A DNA stretch of 64,000 bases from Arctopsyche grandis (lineage: Eukaryota > Arthropoda > Insecta > Trichoptera > Hydropsychidae). The notes under the pieces were generated by a model that did no database searches, was not told the origin of the DNA, and saw only the letters and a program-made list of their open reading frames with translations. The position numbers and the translations under genes were made by a program. This document shows, one piece after another, positions 30,000-44,393 of this stretch. The DNA lies in NCBI RefSeq assembly GCF_051622035.1, contig NC_135365.1, forward strand, positions 24,676,001 through 24,740,000, written 5' to 3'. Within the stretch, counting starts at the first letter, position 1. The number at the start of each line of letters is the position of its first letter.

Positions 30000-32900
30000 C
30001 CGGTTTGACATAACAGCCGTATGCCGAATTCGACGAGATGAGGTCACGGCTAACGTGCGTACGATCAGATAGCGCGCTTTACATAAGCGAATCTCTCGCC
30101 ACGGTAGATAAATCCAACTTCCGGTCAAGCGATTTCAATAAAATGTTTACCACAGATTAAGCACACCCTAACAATGATATCAAAACGAGAAAATTTCAGC
30201 TAAAGAATTTTCAATTCGAAATAGAAGAACTCAAAGTTCGAAATTTGAAAAATAATTTTTCGAATTCACATTATTATTGCGAAGCGATTTTGATTGGATC
30301 GGTTGAATCAACAGTCCTTTGTCTATGTATGTTTTCATCTACATACCAGAGTATTTACATCATAAAACTGTTATAAAAATATTCGTATAGGTACGCGTAT
30401 CTTATCACTGTTTAATTTTCTCGTCTCGAGAATTTCAAGAATGTCACACTTTCAATAATGTCCCCTTTTGTTTGCACCCGTTACATTATACAGTTATACA
30501 ACAGCAGAGATAACACATCTGTTCGAAACTCGTGCGACCTTCGCTTATAAGCTGTAACGTTCATTCAAAGGGAATCTCTAACTATTTACTTACTAATAAA
30601 ACTCCTACTGGTTTAGTCGAGGTGGCCGTCGCCCTCTGATCTGAGAATAGCAGCAAAAACTATCTCGAAACGTCATTCGGGTAAACTAAGGTCAGTTACT
30701 GGGCGAGCTCCAAAACTAGCGTGGCCCGTTGCCAACACACCGTAAAACCAAAACGTGTCCAATCTCCATGTGCAGTTGCATAAATCATAAGCAAATATTG
30801 CACAATGAAAGATCTAACATCGAGGAAGAGGAAAACTAGTTAAGCACTGCTGCAAATAAGAGATGCAAAAGTGTAACGACACAATAAATGTCAATCATAA
30901 TGCACTGAGCTGAGCTCAAACAATATTGCAACTAATAAATTAGCAACAGATTTAGCAATCAAGACAACAAAGTACCATAGTCAATATCACGTGTGCAACA
31001 ACCACTGCCACGCCACTTCCTAGTCTTGGAGAAGCACACGGCCGAGACACGCGACTACGTGTGTACCGTTTCATCCAATGTCAATCTTTAGTACGTCTAT
31101 TTGAATAAACGAACCTTGCTTTGAAATGTTCTCTGATAGCTTACAATGTGTGACCTCTAATCGATGACGCAACATAACACCACTATATGGTATTTATTGT
31201 TATTGCTATACATAGATAGTTCAGAAATTATACAATAGGACATGAAATAATTTCTGAACTCTCTATGTATGTATGTATATATATATATACATATACGCAA
31301 GAAGCAGTTGCACAATTCGGGTCGTTTTGGACAAGAACCAAATACGTAATATAAATTTCGATGCAACACTTTAGCGAGTTGGTCAATGAGATGACCTTAT
31401 TACATTTTGCTCCAAGCTGTGTGAACTTTTGAGCTCGAGCACAGATCTAAGTTACATACATGAGACGTAGAATGATCTAAATTCTAGAATAGCAGCTATC
31501 CTTGAACCCAAAACACAGGGGAGAATGACAAAAGATCAAAAGAGTCTAGTTTTTAGAAGAGTTTAAGCCAAGGTGAGCAATTGAAGAAGAACTAATAGTG
31601 GGAATGATTGGGTTCTCACTGATCTAAGAGTCGTTTTGTGAGAATGATTCTAATGGAATTCGCTCGAGAACGTCATGAGGATCTGGACGAGTTTAGGTGT
31701 CTAGTTTGTCCCAGATGCTTCATCACTATATGTACCTATAGCCAGGAGTCAGTGGGACAAGAGCTGGTGCTGGAGGTGCTGCAGCTCCGTGTGGGTCACC
31801 TGGCGACACACTAACCAGTCGCACGCGGTACCGCTACATCAAATGGAGTAGGCCAGCTGTAGGCGGTACCTACGTACCCCTCTCTCGTAACACTTACCTC
31901 ACTTGTGTAATGTTTGTGTATTGTATCATAATATCAGCCGAGACGTATCCGTCCGATCGAAAATTAGGCTCACCGCTATTCACGAGTGCGATACTTCCAA
32001 ATATTGGGTCGAATTGTACGGTTGCGCTTCGAAGTCCCCTGTAGTTTTTTGTGCGAATGTTTCACTAGATCTGATTGCATATTCGGATAGCTGAGCACAG
32101 ACTGTAATGGTGTCGTTAATGTTTTTACTTTCTGACTAATTTCAAGCGATTAAGTGAGACGTTTAACCCGCGTTTCACAAGAGTCGCCGATAACGAAGCG
32201 CACCTGTTTATTATCTTTAAGCTAATATTACGTACAAAAAGCGCTTGTTGCACAAGAATAATTCCAATTTAAAAAATAAAATAAAGATTACGCCGGTCAG
32301 ATAAGCGGTGAACGGGTTATTTTTCTGTAGTTATGTATTTTAGTCTAGTCAGATTAGTAATGACGATGTAATTATTATGCATAATGGATTTGAGCGTTCA
32401 ATTTACATTGTTAATTTTTTGTTGTTGTGAAAAATAGAGTAATAAACATGGCACACGTCATGAAATATGAATTCAATATGGCGATGAGCTATTACGCCAT
32501 TTTGGCGCGAAACAAAGGGAAGCAACACGCAATGTGACCTATCAGACTCGGTTGCGCAATTGAATGGGTCGATATTGTTTGAAAAAGGCATGCAGTTGAA
32601 TTGCCATAATTTAAAATGGAGTAATAGTTGTTTCATTTGAAATTCAGCAAATCAGAAAAGTACATATAAATTGCACAAAAATGATTTTAATAATGAAGTA
32701 AGTGCAGCACAAATTCGCCATTGCAACGGTTGATGTTTTAAAGGGAAAATTTCGACGGATTTTTTTCATTATTTTTTTAATAACACTAGAAAGGATTATA
32801 GTCAGTTTTAAAATGCAAAAGTTCATTGATTTTATTTGTAAAGTAAAATTAAAATTCCTTGAATCTATGCATCTGTTCTATTGCTTGTATGTATGTCTGC

Positions 32901-33900
32901 ATATATTCTACAATTTGCACACAGTTTATATTACAATATCTATTCAATTCTAATATTCCAATGAAGGTATGTATATTAATTGCTAATGTATGCTGGAATT
33001 TCACAAATTAACAGAAGAAGTTTGCGAATGGAAAAGTTTTTGCGGTGACGAAAATTTGAATAGAGCGCAAGCCGTTTTGATTATATTATTATTGCATCGA
33101 CACACAATGGGTGTACTTGCAAAACTCACCGGTTTATACCGGCCATTATGAAACAAACGCTCAGGTAAAATTGTGTCAAAGCGTACCGTAATAACAGTCA
33201 GTGAGGTGAGTAAGAAAATATAACAGATAATAACTATTTAGAAGCAGGAGAACTCAAGCTCGACTCCGTTGACCGGCGCTATTGTCATGAGAACCAAAAA
33301 CAAATACCCGAGGAGTAGTTCACGCATGTAAAAGTTGACAATAGTGTCTAATTGCAGTTAACTGTTTCGGTTAAAATTAACCGACAGTCGCGAAGAGCGG
33401 ATCCGGTACGGTTTAACCGGGCCGCGCGAGTCCAATCCCTGGTTTAAAAGTAAACCAACAGCTGAATGCTGTAATCCAACGGTAAATTTTGCTCTTAACC
33501 CAGTTATTTTTTTAACACCGTGTTCTGTTGTTCATAAAGGCATAACTCGTTGCCGTAAGAAGAGGCGTAAGTTATGCAATGATGCCGGGTAATCTCCGCA
33601 ATAATGCGAACGGTAATAGTGCGTCATTATGCAAAGAATAAACGGTAAGCCGTATGCGCAAACTGTTCAGTATCAAATATAACATAAATTATCTCAAAAT
33701 TGTGTAAAAATTAAAACGATATGATCGTTTCGCAAAAAAGCTCACTTACCACACACAAAGATTGCATCCGTATAAATAAACGATTGTGCAAAATTCAAAA
33801 TGCAATATGTTTATATTTTATATACAGATAAACAGTGCATTGTTGTGACAATTACGAAAATTCTATATATGAAATAAAAGTGATGAAATGCGGTCATGTT
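30000..33900. other. Gene-free upstream region
   Basis: No convincing ORF, RNA gene or transposon. It contains one E-box (30988-30993) and a GC-richer patch at 31740-31880 with GGTACCGC...GCGGTACC arms. Probably regulatory or intronic DNA of vrille. Confidence 0.35.
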
Positions 33901-33909
33901 TGATTTTAT

Positions 33910-34039
33910 AATCACACTCTAATCGAATGCTCTGCAGTGCGTTGTACCACCCGGTGCGATTGGAGTGTGCTTCCATACTCACATTCCGATCGCATCTTCG
34001 ATACATTGTAGTCTTGCGTCGTGCGATTAGAGTGTGATT
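33910..34039. repeat. Four alternating copies of a CACACTCTAATCGCA-type motif
   Basis: Copies at 33910-33925 (AATCACACTCTAATCG), 33955-33969 (TGCGATTGGAGTGTG), 33980-33994 (CACATTCCGATCGCA) and 34022-34039 (TGCGATTAGAGTGTGATT) alternate in orientation. The outer pair is a perfect 16-bp inverted repeat and the inner pair a 15-bp one with two mismatches. It could be a nested hairpin or a cluster of binding sites. Confidence 0.85.
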
Positions 34040-37000
34040 GCGCAACTTTGCGTGCCGATTTGGATGTCATCTTTCAGATAATGTTATCCAATACATAATG
34101 GCATTAGTAATTGGATACGTATGCTTATTAGCATTGCAGCTCTGGGTATATAGAACGCGCGTTTAGGCAATAACTCGACTGCGTTGCAACGAAGGGTTAT
34201 ATCGATGTTGCAACTGACAATTTTGTTGCGAAATTCGGTCGCAAAGGTATGTAAGTAGTGTTTTATGATTTTTTTTCCGATTGATATTTTTGAGGTTACG
34301 AGCGCTTTCAATCGCGTTTCGTCGGCAAAATACGGTGATGTTTGGTGTCAAACGTTTGTGCAATCATCGGTGGTGACACTGCGCTGTAACAACAACGACC
34401 GATTAAAAGTCGTTGCATTATAATAATTGCGGCAAAGAAAATAAAAATGCAACGCAATTTTATTTCTATTTAGCTCTCAAATTCAATATGATGCGAAAAT
34501 CAGTTGTTCCAACGCGGCAACTTGGCAACTTTGTATGGAGCTTTGACAGAAATTCGTCTTAAATCATCGATGATGCAATGCTAATCGATAATTCGATCGA
34601 GTCATACATCGAATAGTGACAATTGGCAAGTTTGTCATACGTGTGTCACAATAGAGCGGTCACGGCGATCGGTCGAAATTCGCGGTCACCACTGTTGCGC
34701 AATCGGTTGCAACCGCGATGCAGAAATTCGCACTGCCGTTCGAAAATCCTCCATAGTTCACACAGTGAGCGGGTTTTTAATAACAGTTGTTCAACTTAGA
34801 TAATAATATGTTAATAGCCGCTGCTGCTATGGTAACTCGGTGTTGCAATTCCGCATGCTTGCGTCATTTGTTCAGGTTACCAACACGGTACACGGTCATT
34901 CGCTCGGTTTACCAATCCAAAATGCCTACTTAACTGCAACTTGTCGCAGACGGTATAGCACTCTGGTGTAACGACGACGAAACCAGATCGGAAGTGGGTT
35001 AAAATTTAACCGGGCAATCTAAATTTAACCGTTTGTTTTGTGGAGTTGCGCCAACAACTATGGAAACCCTCGTAAATAAATGCTAGCTATACTTAAGCTC
35101 TTGAGATATAGAAATCAATCAACCGATCCACAACAAACTATTAAAATTTTAATAGATTTTATGATTCAAAATTTAAAGCAAATTCTCACAAATCAACTTT
35201 GCGATTTAAATTCGCAACTTTCAGATCAAATTTTGGTTAATTGGTATTGAGCTATACCAATTGAGCTATACTTAGAATCAACCGATTGTCTCAAATAAAA
35301 TACTATTTAGATTAACCGGAATCTATTCTACTTACGACATAATATGTAGCATCATTAACATTCTAGTATATTTAAAAACCTTTTCTCTACCATCTATACG
35401 AAAAATTTATACATACAATTGTATTGAAGTTGTCATTTGGTACATTTAGAGTTACTAATTAGCAAATAATATGATCCAAAGATTATTTTTATGCATGTAC
35501 ATATATATTTAAGATAATCAAATAAAACTTTAATGGATCATTATGCAAGGTGTACTTAGCGTCAAATTGGTATATGCAAACAATAGATCAACTCTTGCGC
35601 AGTATACCGATGCAATTATTACAGTGCATTTGTGCAGTGGGTAATTTCCTATCCTATTTAGAGCTTTCGAGAGACGTTATATATACATTAGCTCATACAA
35701 ATACACACATACACTGATGAGTTTTCTAACGTTTCGAAGGCCAACAAGTCCTCGATTGCTGGTCGCAACACGTGAAACTCGAGTTTAGAAATTTTATAAG
35801 CCGTTCTCTATTATGCCATCGCAGGCCAAGTTAATACCCACAGTGCTGTGTATACATCGCAGAACTCTTGTGACTCATTTAAAAACGGGATATTATGTCT
35901 GTTGCGGTGTAAAAGTGACGCAATACTGGTCAGTTTCAGGACAGGAATTGTGCAGATCCGATTGTATGTACTTAATTAGACTTAGAATTTTCAAAGGGCA
36001 AAGACACTGAACACCCACGGATAATGTGACTCAACATTTGGCAACATTGTTTTCATACGAGCCCCCGGTTTTGGGTCAAATGAAACGTTTTGTAATTGTG
36101 TTCGTTCTCAACACTGGATATTGCCATAGCGATGGTTTTGTAATACCGTGTGTATACGTTTGTAGTATATGCACAATCTACAACACATATAGAAGAAATG
36201 CCCTGACATAATTCCGCGTCGAATTTGGTGTAACATCCCACCCTGGCGATTGCGCCATCAATAACGGTGCAATAGTTAGTTAGTCAGTTTATATGGCACG
36301 TAATGACCCGATTGAATTCGTATCCGCGTCATATCAACAGACCGAATGCCCCGAACAGTTACAAAACGGTAATCTTTGTTGTCTGTGGGTGATGCTGACT
36401 TCGACACCGTTTATCTCGGCTCAAAATTACTCGACGCTTTGAAACGATTTGTACCAGTTTCGGTATTGGGAGCTTTGAAACAGATCGGGGCGCTTTCGAA
36501 CGGTATTCGGTTCAAAAGTGACAAAAGTAAACACTCAATCGATTTTTTCCGAATTTAAATATATACTACAAATCTTCATTTACATTTGCATTATACATAC
36601 AATAAACGAATTTGCATTGAATCCAACTTAAAATGGACCGAATTAAACACGATTTAAGCACCGTAAAAATAGAGCGCCAATTTCGACGCCGCTCTTGAGC
36701 CATTCAAATCATTCCGAGTTGACTATGTAACAAATGCAAACATAAATCATACGCTCTCAATTATACACGCCAAATATGAATACATTTGAACGGTTAATTA
36801 ATGTTTTAGAAGCGTTTGATCGTGACGTGACGCGCGGCATAAATCAAAGCGAAAGAACGGTACTCGGTTCACAGGTGAAAAACGGTATTTAATCCACCCG
36901 TTAAATAAAACATTAATAAAAGTATAAAATTTACAGATTATCGCATATTTTTATATATATGTATATATAATATAACACGTTTTATCATTATATAATTTGG

Positions 37001-40000
37001 AGTATTTGAAGGCCGTATATATTTCGAAAGCGCACACTTTGATACTATATTTAACTCAGATAAAAAAAACTAAATTGTATTTTAAATGTAATATATGCGA
37101 ACATACATTCTCAAATTTTAATAATGAATATTAATAGATTTATAAGGTTGATTTTGGAAGCGTTTGATCGCGATGAGTTGTTTGAACTTCAAATTGACGA
37201 TGTTTACTTTAAGTTGAGTTGTAAAACACGAACTAAACAAGATAATAAATACATAAGATCTTACTGTTTATCCATACGAAATGTTGACATTAGATCCGTA
37301 TTAATTTCGCTTGCAAAAAAATCAAACAGCAGACGAATACGAAATTCGACAAATTCGAACGTTGACGAATCGAACTTAATCTTTCGCCGATCCAAATAAC
37401 GAGCTTGTCAACGGCGATAGACGTTTAAAAATTGATAGAATTAGCAATTTACATTCTGCAGCGGTCGTGTCTGGTACTGTCGTATGTAATACAAATGAAT
37501 CATCCGGTACGGTAAAAAATAATGCAGTTAAATAAACTAACTGCTCGCTTCCAACAGTAGGTTAAGCGGCTCGATCAACGGATGTTGGGTCGTTTTCTCA
37601 ACACCACGAGAGAGACAGAGAGAAAGAGATTGTATCGAGATCGATCGAATACCGGTTGCATATATTTTCATTCTAAAATAAAAATATTGCACTGGATGAA
37701 TCGAATTGCGCGTATAAATACAGATTTGCATACACAATGCAACAGTCCGGGCTTACATTTTGCGATGTACATATTATACGTGGAGATTAAATCTAAATAT
37801 ATCCCCCGTAGCTTAATATTAAATTACGAAATGCAGATTCATAATTCGATTGCCCATACAATTTAAATACAGTATTTTGTAGTAGAAGTGTACATATGTA
37901 CTTAAGAAGATTACTGACCGGATAGAACTGCTCCTGGTACTTGGACTAATCACATATTGCTCATTTGACTTTCCTTAACGAAAGCCTTTTTCCAAAATTT
38001 TGATACTATTGTCACAAGTGAACAATAAGATGTCTTCACTGGTTTACAAAAACCTAAGACGAAGCGAAATGGATGATACAAAACAAATTCTACAAAGCAA
38101 TTTATATGCTTAGATAAGCTTTATTTCCTTTGTCTTTCGATTAGTTATATTAAACACAGCTAAGATAGCTCATATCTCAAGATGATTACTACTAATAGCT
38201 CATTTAAATATAGAGAATCTCATTTGCATACGATTACTCAATGAATGAGTGATACTGTGACTAAAATCTGAGATCTTCACTCAATTGTACTGGCTCTTTG
38301 GCAACTGGGTTATGCACATTGCTTACCACAATCCGGTATTGCATACCGTAAAGTGGAATATGAGACGTGTGACGTTATAACAGGATTGTACCGTATCAAC
38401 GACGATGGTAATAATTAACTCATGATCATATCAATACCCCAACCAAAGCAGACGATTCCGAAGAACAACAATACATAGTAGAAAACTGTTTTATAATATA
38501 ATGTGGATAGTAAATAGTAAGTACTGGGCGAGACCTAGATAACCTGACCTCCATAGAGCACACACGTACACATCACTACTGATCTAGAGTTACGTGCACA
38601 CCGGCGAATAACGGTTCCGCTAGTATTTCCACACACACATATTTACTAACTAATGACATAGTAAAAAGTAAAACAAGCACTAAATTGTCTTGTGTGACGT
38701 TTTCGCAGCAGCCCTGCTCGTGTAAATGAATAAATTTCCGATTGCGCAACGCGACTTCCTCGATTTTCGGTACTACACGTGTCAAAAGTTGCGCAAACTT
38801 GAGTCGTTCGTCCGATAATATTAAACTGGTACAAGTCGAAAAAAAAATATAATGTACGACGATTAGCTGCTATTAGTGTGTAATATGTATTTTTTAAATT
38901 TATTTTTAAGCGCCGTTTGAATCTCGCACTATTCGTTATTCCATCGACAAACACGTGCATACATAGTACGTAACTCGCGCGCGACCATGAAATACGAAAT
39001 ATGTGGATTTTTTTTAACATTCGTTATATAATGGATGGTGTTCGTATGTAATTTAAGCACTTTTGGAATGTGTGAAGAAAATTGTTTTTTATCGTCGATT
39101 GATTTTTTGTGCTGAAAAAATCGATCGAAAAAATATAGATCGAGTTAATTATTCATAATTTGTACGATATATATGTATATACTTTTTAATATGAGGTATT
39201 CATAATTAAGAGTTCGTAATTATAATAATTGGACACACATCGTGTGAAAAAATTATATTATATACAAAACTAATAAATTCAATGCTCATTTACATATTGT
39301 ATATGTATTTACTAGAATAGTCGTCACATCGTAATTTTTTTATATTTTAATAATTAGAAGTAATTAAATATGTACCTTACCGTATAATTTTGTTATTTTA
39401 GGAATGTATAATAGAATAAACATAAAATAATATAAATTAAATTTCAAAGAAAGCCTTGTAAAAATTGCGCCCTTTTACATAGTTCGTCGTCTATTATGAA
39501 CTTGTAAGGAATGTGCTAATGCAATTACTGATTGTATGCGTATCTTTATTTCCGACTTTATAAACGGTTCTACATATAACAAAGCATGAATAACATATAT
39601 TAATATTTATTATCTATGCATGTTTAATGTTTCAAATCCATATGAACGCGCCATTCCGTTCGACTTAACAAGTGCATAACAAACAATAATGTAACATCAC
39701 AATCATTGCATAACACAATAAAGGTTAAATTAATTAATCGATCAAAGGAATAATAATCGTAATAAACGAGCGGAGAGGAAATAGCGATTTGTGCTTAATG
39801 GAATAGGCATTGCGGAAACAAACTGTGATGTAAATTCATCATGATGTATTTTTTTATTCAAATATAGATATCGCTAGCGGTAGTCCTTGGTTTAAAAGGG
39901 CCACAGTGTTGGCGTAATGCTCGACGCGTTGCAAAACTAGTCTTTTTTTTTAAAATAAATATGTATTGAAAATTAAAACGCACGCCACTGGCGTCGGTGC

Positions 40001-43000
40001 AGTGGCGTCGTCGTCGAAATGCTGTTATTTTCGTGTAAAATCAATATTGAGCTGGAGGCTTTTTGTTGCGAAACTATTGCGCAATTTCCAAGGATAATTA
40101 CGTATACTATTTATGTGTGTGTGTATATGTGTGGCGATAACGCGAGAACGTGAGCTAGTTGCGTCATCGTCATTATACGTGTTGCAACGCGACAATGGTG
40201 ATTCCCAGTGAATCGACTTCATGGGAAATTCATCCCTTCCCACAACTTTTATGGAATACTAGGGAAACGATTCGATATACGTGCTCATGCCTCCGACCAC
40301 GCAGTAGTATGGTACGTGCTTTTGTAGTATCCTTGACCTATTATATATGTATTTTTTATGTCCTGACTGATTTGATGGATTGTTTTTAAACATTTGATTT
40401 GTATCTTTGTGTTTATTGCTTCATCGTTTCGGTAATGCAATGTTATATGGGACGCAATACGATAGTGAGAAATGATATGCAATAGTGGTTTGATTAGATG
40501 GCGACATTTATATTGGTAAATGTTGAGGATTGATGATTTACTTGGTAGGTTCTGTTGATGTTTGATAGTGGCAATGAAATGGTATTTTATTTTTTAGAAA
40601 AGGTTTTTACATGTTTCAGATCTACAAAAGTTCAATCAAAAGCCAAAATTTGTAGTCAGTTCCTTGTTTAATTTGGATTCAATTCCGTGATATTGACATT
40701 GGAATTGAATAATATTCTTTGAAAGTAAGATTTGCCTTCAAAATTAAAAAAATATATATACAGAATCTGACGGTCAAAATTGATCTAACGAGTTCTTAAA
40801 AGCTTGCTTCAAAAAAAATCAATTTTGAATTGGTTTGAGTCATTAAGACGTGGGGGTCCAAATTCGTCATGTCAGTTTGATTATAACTCATTTATTACAT
40901 ATATATCACGTAGATATAAGAATTGAGTTCACAATGTCAGTTCAGTCTACATAATTGAAATGGAACGTTACATAGTAGTCCTTTGTGCGACAATCGGAGT
41001 CTTTTGTGACTTTGGGGTCAGTCGGGTGGTCTTTCATCCATCAAAAGACTCACCCACTCCCTCGTCGAGACTGGGATGTGTGCCTTCTTTGTTAGGTCGT
41101 TTCCTGGAATCTTCGTTTCTCATTTGGCTCGTTCCATCGATTTAAATTATGCTAAATACGACGTTGAAACAAGGAGGGCCTTGGTGGCACTCTTCCGGAT
41201 TGCCGGCACCTCGAGTATTTCCTCAAGACGTAATTAAATTATGAACACGGTGTGACATAAAAGTAGCGTTCGATAAACAATGAGGAAGGTCGCCCTTATA
41301 TTAACGATCATAGCGAGCCTATCAAAATTGTGTAGTTCAAGATCGCGCGAGCATTAGATACGCCGGTTTGAACTTGACATTTCGGACTGGAGAAAAAGAG
41401 AATCGTAGTTTTTAAATAGTACGAATTAAAGTCAGGTGGTATTAGTTGATAAAAAACCAAGTTTGGGTAAATGGGAATCTCTCGATTGCGATGTTTCGAC
41501 GTGTGACACTTTTGGCGTCCACTTTTGGCACACGGCTCGACCTTCTCAGTCAAGGGAAAGGTCGATCCGACTACTTTCTGGGTCACTATCGATTCGCTCG
41601 TACTACTCGCCGCGAACTAGGTCACAACTCATTCAAATAAGGGCGGCGATAGTTTCAACTTTCTTTATATCTAAATATAAACGTGACCCAAGAATGGCAA
41701 AAGTAAACATCGCGAACAACATTCCTCGCCTAAACCTATGTCAAATATTTTTTCACATTTGCACAGAATTCCTCTTATCAGTAGCGAAAGGAATTCCCAG
41801 TGCAAACAAATTGCATGGTCGCTGTTATATCAAGATTTGATTTTGTCATTGCACAAACACGACATGCTCAATAATTGCTTTATATTATATGTATATTCGT
41901 ACTTCCAGTTCGAAGTGTTGCGCAATTGCGATTCAGTGTAAATCGCTATGCAAACATATTTTTGAACTATATTACACATATAGAAGGTGTGTAATATAAA
42001 ATGTGTATGTGTTACGGCAGAAACGTATAAATAGATGATATCGTATGTGGGTGACTTCCACTGACTCACAATGACTAATATGACTCCCCGTTGATACTTT
42101 CAGGAGTTTCAAACTTTTCCCTTTATCAATTAAGCGATATGGCAATTCAGTGCTAAAGTTCACGTGAGTAATTTATAACCATATATAATTTTATCAATAT
42201 TTGATAAATTATATTTTGACGAAAACAATTTTATTTAAAATATTAATAAAATTCAAAATTAGATCATTTCATTCACATGCAACAAACATTCTATTTAAAA
42301 ATAAATAAATTCGATACTTAAATTAGTGACACAAATTGTTAAGTCAAAAATAAATTGTGCAAAGTTTCGTAATCTAAATAAAAATCGCCAGTCTTCGAAA
42401 TGTTTTCAATTTATGTTTTAAAATAATAATTTATATATATACGATTATATTCAATATTAAATATTATTTTGATGTTATTAATATATGAATTGCACTTTGA
42501 ATTTTTTTCAGTTCTGAAAAATTCTCTAAGTCTTTTATTTTTAATTTTTATTTTTATAAAGACTAGAATTTAAGTCACAGTTATTAGATAATTAATATGG
42601 AGCATCTTCGTTCATTGAAAATATAATACAATATTGATAATCAAGACACGATTTTCATTCACGATTGCAAAGTTTCAGTCAACATCGTATTTTATGTTTG
42701 GATATTTTCAAGAAGTACAAGCAAATTACCAAAAATTTTAATCCTGAAAATCATAACTAACGGCTAGTTGCGCAATTTTCAACAGAACTTTTAAAAACAT
42801 TCGATCGTCTGGTTTTCGCTCAACAACCAAATTATTATTCATGGAAAACGATTTTCAATTTTGTTTCGACTTCCAAGAAAATAGCTCCGTGAAAACATTT
42901 GTTTCAAAAACGATAACAACATATTTTTTACAATAAGCACACGATCGATGATATAACATCGGCGAGTACATTGCGTCACGGCTCGAACGAAAAAAAAAAA

Positions 43001-43040
43001 CTTAAATTAATAAAATTTTTCCTCATTCTGAAACTGACCT
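34040..43040. other. Gene-free region between vrille and the GC-rich island
   Basis: Open frames here (for example 37124-37399 plus, 38646-39020 minus, 41436-41840 plus) show no recognisable domains, are AT-driven in composition and lack supporting splice structure. Scattered CACGTG sites at 35769, 38776, 38952 and 42161. No transposon recognised. The quiet, repeat-poor character contrasts with 1-20 kb. Confidence 0.35.
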
Positions 43041-43900
43041 TCTTGTGGAGACGATGAGCTTTCAGTTGAGTGTGGACGTCGAACATCCAAGACGACAACT
43101 CATGGCGTTAAAATATCCACTCGTATAATTGATTGAAAAAATCCACAGTTTAGTATATAAGTAACAGTAATGATAAACAACACTCGCGTATTCCAAAAGT
43201 ATGCGTCGTCGAGAAGTTTGTTTTGTAAACACACAATTAGCAAGTTGTATTATAAACTGGTACACTTTGTTTCTATCGGTGATCACTTTTTGTTTTATTC
43301 AAATGTGTAAAAAAGTTGACACTGCACTATGTGTGTGTGTTGACTGCAAGTGAGTTGTGCTGAAGTGCGTGCAGAGTGGTTGGGGGCAACGCGCAGCAAA
43401 CGTGTCGACTCCTCGAGCAGCGAGGAGCAACTGTGAGCGAGCGTAGTCGCTTTGCTGAATAACTGTGTTGTGGGTTTGCGCGTCGCGCGGGACTGCGCTG
43501 AGAACGTGGGGCAAGTTGCGCAGCTGAGCGCAGACTGGCTGGGAGTGGCACGAGTAGCAAGCGGGTCGGCTCGCAAACACACTTCGGTCTGTTGACAGCG
43601 CACAGTCAGACGGCGGCGTGGGGAGTGGGGGGTGTGAGGGGTGTGGGGGGTGTGTGGGGTGGGGTTTGTCGGTGAAAACGTCTGCGGTCACGTGTCGGCA
43701 CTTTTACCGGCGCGTGTGACCGCGACCGCGAACTGCGCACGTGACGCCGGAAGCCAGTTGCATCTCCGTTGCTGCGGATCTGACTGCATGTTAAAAGTGG
43801 CAAAAGTGCAACTATGCCTAGGTCGGTGCTATCCGAGCGGGATTTTCGAACATGCACTCGGCCCAATCGTACGCTGCTGATGCGACCCGATTAGCCGGTG
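43041..43900 (-). promoter_or_regulatory. GC-rich island, candidate distal promoter / 5' non-coding exon
   Basis: 43330-43900 is markedly GC-richer than all surrounding DNA. It carries CACGTG at 43689 and 43738 and a G-tract at 43620-43664. On the minus strand AAGAAG is followed by GTCAGT (donor-like) near 43041. It could be the vrille distal first exon and promoter (the coding exon starts at an acceptor and needs one), or the promoter of an unseen plus-strand gene. Open frames inside (43299-43866 minus) are low-complexity (PHPTHPPHPSHP) and not credible proteins. Confidence 0.35.
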
Positions 43901-44144
43901 GCAAATGCCAAATGGACTGTGGTGCAAAGTTTGCACTAGGTGCTCACTTGTTCAACTAAAGAGTAGTTTTGCGGCGATACAATAATTTCGTCAGTTTGTG
44001 ACCAAACTATTAAGCAGAACGTGTAAATGATTCCGTATGTGAATGACAAGATTAATAGCGAAGTATTTAATTTTATTGCTGAATGTGGATATTTCATAAT
44101 AAAGGTGTAAGGAAGGATTCAATAAAAACGACCGATTATAATGA

Positions 44145-44393
44145 CTAGTCACCGGAGCCTGAGGGGGCCGTGTATTGTTCAAAGGTTGTAAATGCATTGT
44201 TAAATGTTTGCCGAACAATGGATAGCACTGTGACTATCCTACCTCTAATAATGACCGGTGATAGTCCTTCAAATGGAGTATCAGCTCTTAAAATTTTATG
44301 GAATTTTTCTTGGAAATCCATGATGGTTGTGAGAATTATACAACTGGAATTTCCGACAAAGTGTTCTATTTTATTATACTCTGTAACCGTCAT
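44145..44393 (-). other. Unrecognised 82-codon ORF, possible exon or retroposed fragment
   Basis: The minus-strand frame reads MTVTEYNKIEHFVGNSSCI, then MDFQEKFHKILRADTPFEG, LSPVIIRGRIVTVLSIVRQ and ends FTTFEQYTAPSGSGD. Its amino-acid make-up and codon use look protein-like, unlike the neighbouring AT-rich frames. No family recognised and no splice partners found. Could be a terminal exon, a small gene or a fragment of a processed copy. Confidence 0.35.

Noticed and set aside
37124-37399. 91-codon plus frame starting MNINRFIRLILEAF
   Set aside because: No domain, AT-driven composition, no neighbouring exons. GAAGCGTTTGATCG recurs at about 36811, but that is too short to mean anything.
38646-39020. 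124-codon minus frame
   Set aside because: Low credibility composition and no homology recognised.
43299-43866. His/Pro/Thr-rich minus frames in the GC-rich island
   Set aside because: Low-complexity translation of the G/T-rich tract.
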